Assembly (NCBI RefSeq): GCF_001435315.1 | Contig: NZ_AZGK01000004.1 | Span: 62,001 to 126,000, forward strand | Length of the DNA stretch: 64,000 nucleotides | Reading direction: 5' to 3' | Origin: Lentilactobacillus parabuchneri DSM 5707 = NBRC 107865 | GTDB taxonomy: Bacteria > Bacillota > Bacilli > Lactobacillales > Lactobacillaceae | Part shown: piece after piece, positions 35,458 to 42,597 of the stretch | How the letters are laid out: the number at the start of each line of letters is the position of its first letter | Position numbering within the stretch: the first letter of the stretch is position 1 | Notes under the pieces: generated by a model | Told to the model about the DNA's origin: nothing | The model's database searches: none | What the model saw: the letters and a program-made list of their open reading frames with translations, nothing else | Position numbers and translations under genes: made by a program

Positions 35458-36860
35458 TGACCAGTGGCGAAATGTTAGGCTCCTTTTTTAACCAAAACGG
35501 GTACTCGACTGCAAGAATGCGGCAGATATGGTCCGATGAAAATCGGGTCAAAGTCGTCTGCCAAGCAGAGGTCGCCGTCGCCTATGCAATGGCTAAAAAC
35601 GGGCGAATCCCCAAGAGGGCCTACGATGAAATTTCATCTAAACTTGTTTTCGACAACATTGACCTGCGCCAATTAAAAATTGAATCGGCCAGGGCCGGCC
35701 ATTTTCTGGCAGGATTTGTCAAAGTCGTCCAGCCGTTATTTGATGATGAAAGCGGCCAGTACGTTCATTTCGGCGCGGCGAGTGAAGACATCGAGGATAC
35801 GGCCTTTGTCCTGCAGTTGAAACAATCCGATGCCGTCCTAAAAGATTATCTTCGCCAATTGGGAGACGTCTTATATCAGCTTTGCGAGAAATACAAGACA
35901 ACCATCACGGCTGCCGTTGCCCACAAGACGTTCGCTGCGCCGACAACGTTAGGGTTTAAGCTGGGCATCGTGTTAAATGAACTGGATCATTTGATGACGA
36001 AATTGGACTCGCTTGGCCCATTTACCTTCGCGGGCAGCTTGGCAGGCGCGGACGGGACGTCTTCGATGCTCGGTTCCGACTACCGCAAAATTGAACATGA
36101 TTTTTGTGAACACTTGGGACTAGCCACCCCAGAGATGTATTGGCACACCCAACGGGAGCGGTTCACGGAATACAGTCACGTGGAAACCATGATTGCCCAA
36201 GTGATTGGCCGGCTCGGCAAGAATCTGCTGTACATGAGCGAAACGATCGTCGGCGAATTTCAGGAAGGCTATGCCCCCGGCCGGCAGGGTTCCACTGTCG
36301 TGCCAACCGTTCGGAACCCCTACATGGTTGAAGCGGTGGTCAACTTAGCGACGGTTATCCGCAATGAAATGGGCTTAATGTATGATACGATGAGCGTTGA
36401 TGGTGAAAAAGATACCACTGTTTGGCGAGATCTATACGTCGCTTTACCCGAGATGACCATGTATCTGTCCGGGCAATTAAACTATGCCATCAATATTCTC
36501 CAATTTGGCAAGTTTAGCCCGCAACGGATGCTGAAAAATTTAGCCGCCGACGATGGGACGATGTATTCCGGTGCGCTCATGTTGAAGCTGGCTGAATCCA
36601 TGGGTCGCGAGAACGCCCACAACTTGTTGGTGGCGTTACGTGCAAAAGCCGACGACCAAGAAATCCCGCTGAAACAATTATTTTATTCCGATTCAACTAT
36701 CAGTCAATACCTCAGCCATGCCGACTTAGACGGCCTAATGACCCCTAGTGGCCACGTCGGCAACGCCATCGCCAAGACAAACACAATTCTCAATCTCTAT
36801 TCAAAACGACACTTAACTGACGATCAACGAAAGGAAGATTCACATGGCACAAAAAATTGA
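35457..36860 (+). CDS. Fumarase/adenylosuccinate-lyase superfamily enzyme in the lipoyl operon
   Basis: A 467-residue member of the aspartase/fumarase superfamily, closest in pattern to adenylosuccinate lyase and 3-carboxymuconate cycloisomerase: the N-terminal block NGYSTARMRQIWSDENRV, AVAHKTFAAPTTLGFK around the usual THxQ histidine, and the flexible signature loop. That loop reads GSTVVPTVRNP where the family has GSSxMPxKxNP, so the usual Met and Lys are both Val. The chemistry, C-N or C-O elimination, may be altered or lost. It is translationally coupled to lplA upstream, and gcvH copy 2 starts inside its 3' end, so its role is tied to the lipoyl carrier. Confidence 0.8.
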   Translation: MTSGEMLGSFFNQNGYSTARMRQIWSDENRVKVVCQAEVAVAYAMAKNGRIPKRAYDEISSKLVFDNIDLRQLKIESARAGHFLAGFVKVVQPLFDDESGQYVHFGAASEDIEDTAFVLQLKQSDAVLKDYLRQLGDVLYQLCEKYKTTITAAVAHKTFAAPTTLGFKLGIVLNELDHLMTKLDSLGPFTFAGSLAGADGTSSMLGSDYRKIEHDFCEHLGLATPEMYWHTQRERFTEYSHVETMIAQVIGRLGKNLLYMSETIVGEFQEGYAPGRQGSTVVPTVRNPYMVEAVVNLATVIRNEMGLMYDTMSVDGEKDTTVWRDLYVALPEMTMYLSGQLNYAINILQFGKFSPQRMLKNLAADDGTMYSGALMLKLAESMGRENAHNLLVALRAKADDQEIPLKQLFYSDSTISQYLSHADLDGLMTPSGHVGNAIAKTNTILNLYSKRHLTDDQRKEDSHGTKN

Positions 36861-37152
36861 TGATTCAAAGTACTTATGGCAAACAGAAACAAAGGATGGT
36901 CACACCCGAATTGGACTGAACGATTTGGCCCGCGGTGAAATTGGTGAAATTTCGTTTGCCGCCTTCCCTAAGGACTTGAGCGAAGTCCAAGATGGCGACG
37001 TGATTCTCTCATTTGAGGGTGCCAAAGCCGTCACGGAAGTGCATTCACCAAAGGCTGGCAAGGTTGCCAAAGTCAACTCAGCCTTATTGGAGCACCCCGA
37101 ATTATTAAACAATGATGATCAAGATAGCAACTGGATTATTGAATTATTTTAA
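36844..37152 (+). CDS. gcvH: GcvH-like lipoyl carrier protein, second copy
   Basis: A 102-residue lipoyl domain, about two-thirds identical to the first copy, with Lys61 in LSFEGAKAVTEVHSPKAG. Its ATG lies 17 bases inside the lyase gene, after GAAAGGAAG, which implies coupled translation and similar dosage. No glycine cleavage genes are present. The two carriers probably hold lipoate for different partners, this one for the lyase module. Confidence 0.88.
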   Translation: MAQKIDDSKYLWQTETKDGHTRIGLNDLARGEIGEISFAAFPKDLSEVQDGDVILSFEGAKAVTEVHSPKAGKVAKVNSALLEHPELLNNDDQDSNWIIELF

Positions 37153-37192
37153 CCCCGGTAAGCACACCGACTTTGCAATATAGGTACCACTG

Positions 37193-37228
37193 AAAAAGGG
37201 AATTGACTCAACTGTCAATTCCCTTTTC
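37193..37228. terminator. Bidirectional terminator
   Basis: AAAAGGGAATTGAC TCAACT GTCAATTCCCTTTT. It ends the lipoyl operon and, on the other strand, contains the stop codon of the secreted-protein gene. Confidence 0.9.
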
Positions 37229-38050
37229 GCCGATTTCGGTATAAAACTTTTGATTTCCAACTATATAATCATGATAATAAACGTTCGCAACAAATGCCTG
37301 CTTGCCGCCATCCCAAACCGTTTGCGTCTGCATTCGATTTGGCCCTGAAATGGTCAATCGATAACGGGCTTTGCCGGTCTTTTCAACGCGGACATCATGC
37401 ACACCTTTCAAATGGGCGCGGTAATATAAGAACGTTTTTTGGCCACGGCGTTGATACTTGGTAATTTTTGCAACTCCTGCCGGTCGGTTCAAAAAGCCTT
37501 CCGGTAAGCGCGTCGAACTGTATGGATAGGTTTCGACATAACCATCCGTGGTCAGTGCGAGCTTATTACTTTGAAATGCATTGGGAAAACTCTTCGGAAC
37601 TGTTCCGGCAAATAAGTTCCCATTGCTTGCCTGTGGCATGTATCCCGGTCGTTTAGCCGTTATAAACTTGGCCTTAGAGTACGGAATATCGCCGGTAAAG
37701 TCCTGCAGTTGTTCAAAGAAATAACCCGAACGATCGGCCGTTTTCTTAACGTGGTAACTCAAGGCTGTCGCATCAATCGCAATCGTTTTAATCCGGTGGT
37801 CTTTGACGAATGTCGGGTGCCCAGCAACAACCGTGTTTTTCGGAATCGTGATTGCTTTGTTTACGTAACGATTCGACTGAGGATCAGTTAAACCAATCGT
37901 CGTCTTAATTGGCACCTTGGTTTGATAAAAGTAAAAATCGATCCGGGCATTCTTTGGCGGCGTCATTGAATTGGCATTTGCCGCGCCACCCAAAATAAAG
38001 CCAAATAAAATTGTCGAAACAATTGTGATTGTCAATTTGATTGCATGCAT
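37208..38050 (-). CDS. Secreted protein of unknown function
   Basis: 280 residues with a signal peptide (about residues 1-28, ending GGAANAN) and a beta-rich, Lys/Tyr-rich mature part without cell-wall anchor, LysM or known enzyme motif. Local features such as KFITAKRPGYMPQASNG and TDGYVETYPYSSTRLP do not match a family I know. The start at 38050 follows GGGGGCGGT; a TTG further upstream is less likely. Probably a surface or exported protein of lactobacilli. Its stop lies in the terminator hairpin. Confidence 0.6.
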   Translation of the reverse strand: MHAIKLTITIVSTILFGFILGGAANANSMTPPKNARIDFYFYQTKVPIKTTIGLTDPQSNRYVNKAITIPKNTVVAGHPTFVKDHRIKTIAIDATALSYHVKKTADRSGYFFEQLQDFTGDIPYSKAKFITAKRPGYMPQASNGNLFAGTVPKSFPNAFQSNKLALTTDGYVETYPYSSTRLPEGFLNRPAGVAKITKYQRRGQKTFLYYRAHLKGVHDVRVEKTGKARYRLTISGPNRMQTQTVWDGGKQAFVANVYYHDYIVGNQKFYTEIGEKGIDS

Positions 38051-38064
38051 GGCACCGCCCCCAG

Positions 38065-38565
38065 TCAATCTTCATGTTTTAAAATTCCACTGCCAATCAG
38101 CAGCAGTTCCATCGTAGTCGGGCCAACGAAGGTAAAGCCCCGTTTTTTCATGTCTTTAGCAACTTCAGCGCCCAATGTCTTTGAATCTTGCGTCAATGTC
38201 CCTTTGACAACATCGTCCTTGGGCTTAAATGACCATAAATAATCCGCCAGATCCTTGAACTCCGGTGATAAATCAATGGTTGCCCTGGCATTTTGGACGA
38301 CAGCCCGAATCTTTCTTGGATTGCGAATCATCTCAGGATCGGCCTCCAAAGCTTCAAGATCGGCTTCATTCAGCTTAACAATTTCATTCACATCAAAATG
38401 CTTGAACACTTTATCAAACACTGGAATCTTGCTTGCGGCGACCCGCCAATTCAATCCAGGTTGAAAAACATTGACCGTTAACATCTCGAACAAAACCCGC
38501 GAGTCGTGAATTTGGGTTCCAAATAACGAGTGATATAGTGCAACACCATTAACTTTATCTGCCAT
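38065..38565 (-). CDS. Tag-like DNA-3-methyladenine glycosylase I relative, catalytic residue missing
   Basis: 166 residues alignable to Tag from YHSLFGTQIHD (E. coli YHDNEWGVP) through NPRKIRAVVQNA to KDMKKRGFTFVGPTTM. The N-terminal zinc-ligand Cys of E. coli Tag, the C-terminal His/Cys pair and the catalytic Glu38 are absent; the last aligns with Asn32 here. Tyr11 and Trp40 of the base pocket are kept. It may bind DNA or have another activity. GGGGAGG nine bases before ATG 38565. The gene lies upstream of the secreted-protein gene with 14 bases between. Confidence 0.75.
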   Translation of the reverse strand: MADKVNGVALYHSLFGTQIHDSRVLFEMLTVNVFQPGLNWRVAASKIPVFDKVFKHFDVNEIVKLNEADLEALEADPEMIRNPRKIRAVVQNARATIDLSPEFKDLADYLWSFKPKDDVVKGTLTQDSKTLGAEVAKDMKKRGFTFVGPTTMELLLIGSGILKHED

Positions 38566-38639
38566 GGCCATCAACCTCCCCTTTATTCTGCTCTCAGGTT
38601 AACACCCTTTCGTCAAATGATAGCAGGAAACGCCTAAGC

Positions 38640-39272
38640 TTATGATTGTGACAATAATGCCTTGAGTTTGTGGGAATCGGCGTCGACAATTTCTTTCATG
38701 TTTTTAAATCGCTTGGAATATGAAGGATGATACAGCGGGAAAATGCGATAACTTTCTTTAGTCAATTCAAATTGACCGGTTTTTTGATTGTACTGCTGAA
38801 TCGGTCGGTTTAATAATTGCCCGTGCAAGTCACCGACTTTGGCTTGGTTTCCCAACAACCGTTGTAAGCTGGCGTTGCCCATCGGTACGAGCAAGACATC
38901 CGGAAAATGCGCCAGCTCCCAATCAAACATTGGTGCCGACGTTTTGACTTCAGTCTGGTTGGGCCGCCGATCGCGTTTTCGGCCAGTCTTTCCAATTGAA
39001 AACGGTCGGGAGTTGACCACTCCTGTGATATAAATATCTTCGCGACTTAGCCCTAAAGACGCCAACCAGCGGTCGAGTTCTTTTCCTGAAGGTCCCATAA
39101 ATGGCCGACCAAGCCTGACCTCTTTGTCACCAGGCGCCTCACCCAATAGCAGAATGCGTGGGTTTTCACCGCCTTCACTGGGGACGAAGCCTTCCAGACG
39201 AGGATTTTCTGCAGCAATCAGCTTACCCCGGTGGATCCATTCCGGTGTCAAAATTGTATGTAGTGTCATCAT
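38640..39272 (-). CDS. Uracil-DNA glycosylase superfamily protein
   Basis: A 210-residue UDG-fold protein with the family-4/5-like motif 1 GEAPGDKEVRLGRPFMGPSGKELDRWL, the NSRPF element and motif 2 as YHPSYSKR. The four Fe-S cysteines of family 4 enzymes are absent, which is usual for the short Firmicutes subgroup. It would remove uracil or a related deaminated base from DNA. GAAGG precedes two adjacent ATGs; I keep the first. Confidence 0.82.
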   Translation of the reverse strand: MMTLHTILTPEWIHRGKLIAAENPRLEGFVPSEGGENPRILLLGEAPGDKEVRLGRPFMGPSGKELDRWLASLGLSREDIYITGVVNSRPFSIGKTGRKRDRRPNQTEVKTSAPMFDWELAHFPDVLLVPMGNASLQRLLGNQAKVGDLHGQLLNRPIQQYNQKTGQFELTKESYRIFPLYHPSYSKRFKNMKEIVDADSHKLKALLSQS

Positions 39273-39315
39273 GGTAGCCTTCTTTCAATCGTGATTTACC
39301 TTCATTATATAATAA

Positions 39316-39349
39316 AACGGCCGAGACATCTGCCACGGCCGTTGTTTAA
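39316..39349 (-). terminator. Intrinsic terminator of the L,D-transpeptidase gene
   Basis: AACGGCCG...CGGCCGTT on the minus strand, followed by TTATTATATAA. Confidence 0.75.
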
Positions 39350-39380
39350 AGGCGCTCATTCATTTATAGGCAACTAAATT

Positions 39381-39947
39381 TTAGTGGATCACAACTTTTG
39401 TGCCAAACGGAACTGTTTTATACATCCACTTGGCGTCCGGAATCGACAATCGAACACACCCGTGGGATACCGGAACACCGAGCTTCTCAGCTTCGGAAAC
39501 CACGTACTTACCCGCCTTATTTGTTGGGACGCTATGGAACAAATAAACACCGTGATCATGCCAGGAAACCCAATAGTGGGCACCTTCATGAGACTTCGCA
39601 TTATAAAATGAATAGCCACGTTCTTTTTGAATATGGTAGGTTCCCGTCGGCGTTGGACTCGTCGGCATCCCAGTCGAACAGTTCATCACATACTGAACTT
39701 TGCCGTTGCCGTGAATGTATACTTTTTGCTGCCGAAGACTCACGTAGATCCAAGGTTTACGCATCTCAGACCACTTTGGATAGGCCTTATTTTCAGATGG
39801 CGCCTTCCAAGGAACAGAAGCAGAGCTCTCAGTGCTTCCGGTTGAATCGGACGCCTTTGGAATCGCAAATGAATGCTGCGCGGCCACCAAGGCCATCACA
39901 ACAAACAGTGAAGCAAAGATTAATGCAATCACATTTTTAAATTTCAC
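39381..39947 (-). CDS. L,D-transpeptidase (YkuD domain), secreted
   Basis: A 188-residue exported protein with a signal peptide or anchor at about residues 5-28, a short Ser/Pro linker and a YkuD catalytic domain. The active site is His138 (YLFHSV) and SHGCVRLS with Cys164. It would form 3-3 cross-links or attach proteins in peptidoglycan. The start is GTG 39947 with AGAGGGGG about eight bases upstream. Confidence 0.9.
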   Translation of the reverse strand: MKFKNVIALIFASLFVVMALVAAQHSFAIPKASDSTGSTESSASVPWKAPSENKAYPKWSEMRKPWIYVSLRQQKVYIHGNGKVQYVMNCSTGMPTSPTPTGTYHIQKERGYSFYNAKSHEGAHYWVSWHDHGVYLFHSVPTNKAGKYVVSEAEKLGVPVSHGCVRLSIPDAKWMYKTVPFGTKVVIH

Positions 39948-39975
39948 TATGTAGTCCCCCTCTTAACAAACAACG

Positions 39976-40821
39976 TCAATCTGTCACCGGCATCCCCCAC
40001 GCCGCTCGCAGATAATCATAACTGGCACGCATTTCCTGACTGTTAAATTGATCTTTCAAATTGATTTCAAAAATATTCGTCGCGTTCACGTTCACGACTG
40101 ATTTCAACGACTGCCAATCAATCGCCCCTTTGCCCAATTCCAAGCTGTCATGAAATTTGCCCATTGAATCCACAAAATGATAGTGGACCACTTGAGGACG
40201 CAAATTTTTAAGGCTGGCCCGGAGCTTGGCGTTATCGCCGTGCAGGACAATGAACCCATGACTGGTATCGTAACACAATCGATATTGGTGCTCAATGACG
40301 GTCCGTTCAATCTCGGGATCACCAAAGTCAAATAATGGCGAAATCGAGTTTTCAAACATCACATGATCACCGCCAATTGATTGGAAATAGTCCAGTCGAC
40401 TAAATGTCACCTTTCGAGCAGCTTCAATCGAGGGATAATTGCTTAAAATTGCGGATTGAGGCGAGTTATAAGCACCGTGAATCAGCACCTGAACGTCCAT
40501 TTGAATTGCGAGTTCGATTAATTTCTTTGAACTGGTCATCAAAAATTGATAGCCATCTGGATTACTCGTTTGGTCAACAGCAACCTCATTGTGTTCACCT
40601 TGATAGCTCATTGGATGATGAATCACAATTTTATCGACGCCGGCATCTTGAACGTGGCCGACCATCGCCCGCAGGTGGTCCAACCCAGCAGGCGTCATGT
40701 CATTTGCGGTTGTGAAGAACTCAAACACTTTCGGCTGATATTGAAGTCGTTCATCAATTTGGTTCCGATCGGTGCTGGCCTTGAGCCCAAGATACGGAAA
40801 CACAGCAATCCCCCATTTCAT
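39976..40821 (-). CDS. Sugar-phosphate isomerase/epimerase-like TIM-barrel protein
   Basis: A 281-residue protein of the xylose-isomerase/AP-endonuclease-2 fold: metal-site residues fall in VIHHPMSYQGEHN, the central MFENSISPLFDFG, CYDTSHGF and VVHYHFVDS, in the expected barrel order. The substrate is unknown. Homologues act on sugar phosphates, inosose or similar. No clear operon partner; it lies 28 bases upstream of the transpeptidase gene. Confidence 0.72.
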   Translation of the reverse strand: MKWGIAVFPYLGLKASTDRNQIDERLQYQPKVFEFFTTANDMTPAGLDHLRAMVGHVQDAGVDKIVIHHPMSYQGEHNEVAVDQTSNPDGYQFLMTSSKKLIELAIQMDVQVLIHGAYNSPQSAILSNYPSIEAARKVTFSRLDYFQSIGGDHVMFENSISPLFDFGDPEIERTVIEHQYRLCYDTSHGFIVLHGDNAKLRASLKNLRPQVVHYHFVDSMGKFHDSLELGKGAIDWQSLKSVVNVNATNIFEINLKDQFNSQEMRASYDYLRAAWGMPVTD

Positions 40822-40970
40822 AATTGGTTCAACACATCAATTATATCGCGAATCAAGCAAAATGTTTGAAAACGCAAATTTGTTAAACATTTTGTAACCC
40901 TCTAGCGGTTCAGTGTGCTACATTTAAATCATAATGTGGATCTATCAATTTGAGTCCTGGGGGAATTTCA

Positions 40971-42311
40971 ATGAAAAAGCTTAAGACACGGCTGGATGCA
41001 TTTAGCGATGCCGTTATCGCAATTATCTTGACCATTATGGTGCTGGATTTAACACCGGTTCTAAAAAACAATTGGTCAGATTACATATTTTTAAGTAAAC
41101 AGATTGGTATTTACGTCATTAGTTTCGCCTTCGTTGCCAACATGTGGTATCAGCACGCGACGTTGTTTAATGAAATTGACGACATGACCTATCGAATCAT
41201 GCTGTATGACTTTTTATTCTTAATCCCATTGTCATTGACACCACTGGCTACAAACATGATGGCCAGCAACACGACTCGAATTCCGGTCATGGCCTATGGT
41301 GTTTTACTGGGCGTCGTCTCGGCATGTTTCCGGCTGCTAACCAGCTCGGTGATGCATTTTGAGTATACTGACACGTCAAAAATGCGGCAGCTCTATCGAA
41401 AAATCTTTGGCCGCCACAACACCATCTACATTGTTTCAAACGTTGTCTTGATTGTACTGGCTTACTTTTTCCCACAAATCGTCTTGTGGTTCTACCTTCC
41501 ATATCCACTCGTCTACCTGCTGTTAAGCAGCCGGGATCGCCAACAAATGTACGATGCTTCTCAATTGACGACTGAACAGCGACAACAGTATTTGAAGCTG
41601 CCTCAAAACGCCATCAACCGATTCCGGGAAATCGTCCAGAACCAGGCCCAGCCTGCTAACGGAACTACTCAAACGGCTAGCCATCCCCAAAATTCACTGA
41701 CTGGTTGGCTGGACCATCCAGTTGGTGCAGACAGTGCCGGCAACCCAATTAATCCACTTGATCATAATAGTAGTGGTGATGCCGAGGCGATCCGTAAACA
41801 ACGTCAGGCTCAGTGGGAAGAATTTGCCAAACAAATGAAGCAAGCTTCCAAAACCTATCGGGATCAAGCCCACAAAAATCACAAGCAGGAACAGGATATC
41901 AAGCACGATCAAGTTAAGCAAGCTGAACGGGTTGCTGAACAACAACAGGATCAACGAAAACATGACGCCGAACAAGCAGCTAAAGAAGCCGAGTTAAAGC
42001 GAAAAGCCCGCGAGGAAGAATCCAAGCAGGCAGCTAAGGAGGCTGAGCGACAGCAGGATCTTGAAAAGGATTCCGCCCGCCAAGCGGCTAAAGATCTGGA
42101 ACGCCAAGCAAAGGCCAAACGCCGAGTGGCCAAAGAAGAAATTAAAATTGCTGAGCGCCAACAAAAGGCCCAGCACAAAGCGGAACGAGAAGATGCCAAA
42201 GCAGAGATCCGAAAACAAAAGTTAGCCCAAAAGGCCAAGCAATATGGTGATCATACGCCGGATGCGCAGCCAAAGCCTGATTCCGATAAGGAACCCAACA
42301 ACAAGGACTAA
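40971..42311 (+). CDS. TMEM175-type (DUF1211) channel with long charged coiled-coil tail
   Basis: 446 residues. The first 190 form a TMEM175/DUF1211 unit with the RLDAFSDAVIAIILTIMVLDL signature (R-x3-FSD) of bacterial K+ channels and about six helices. The remaining 250 residues are cytoplasmic: a Gln/Asn/Pro-rich linker, then a long Lys/Glu/Ala/Gln repeat (about residues 280-440; KEAERQQD, KEAELKRKAREEE, KAEREDAKAE) predicted to be a coiled coil. Most bacterial members end after the helices. The start at 40971 follows TGGGGGAA. It has its own terminator. Confidence 0.85.
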   Translation: MKKLKTRLDAFSDAVIAIILTIMVLDLTPVLKNNWSDYIFLSKQIGIYVISFAFVANMWYQHATLFNEIDDMTYRIMLYDFLFLIPLSLTPLATNMMASNTTRIPVMAYGVLLGVVSACFRLLTSSVMHFEYTDTSKMRQLYRKIFGRHNTIYIVSNVVLIVLAYFFPQIVLWFYLPYPLVYLLLSSRDRQQMYDASQLTTEQRQQYLKLPQNAINRFREIVQNQAQPANGTTQTASHPQNSLTGWLDHPVGADSAGNPINPLDHNSSGDAEAIRKQRQAQWEEFAKQMKQASKTYRDQAHKNHKQEQDIKHDQVKQAERVAEQQQDQRKHDAEQAAKEAELKRKAREEESKQAAKEAERQQDLEKDSARQAAKDLERQAKAKRRVAKEEIKIAERQQKAQHKAEREDAKAEIRKQKLAQKAKQYGDHTPDAQPKPDSDKEPNNKD

Positions 42312-42387
42312 TATTGACGATGCTGATTGTAGTGTGATATCCGCTTGGTGACACAGTTCATCCGAAAAACAGGGAATCACGAGGAAC

Positions 42388-42428
42388 GGCCCGAGTCAAA
42401 AGTTGTTAGTTTTGGCCCAGGCCTTTTT
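42388..42428 (+). terminator. Intrinsic terminator
   Basis: GGCC...CAAAA and TTTTGGCCCAGGCC form an imperfect stem followed by TTTTTTCTG. The remaining 42312-42597 stretch holds the pepX upstream region; I see no gene in it. Confidence 0.75.
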
Positions 42429-42597
42429 TCTGTCCACATGTTCTGGTTGAAACGCTGTCCTTTAGCAGCTTCCGGCCGCATAAACAATTATCTTCTGGAA
42501 GCTAACCGCTATTTGTCTTAGATGATTTTAGTAAAACTGGTCACTTTTAACCAATCAACTTGTATAATGGCATTAATTACATTTTAGGAGGTTTCCA

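Noticed and set aside
32890-37152. Part of a glycine cleavage system
   Set aside because: No gcvP, gcvT or lpd in the window, and both H proteins are short with an altered lysine context.
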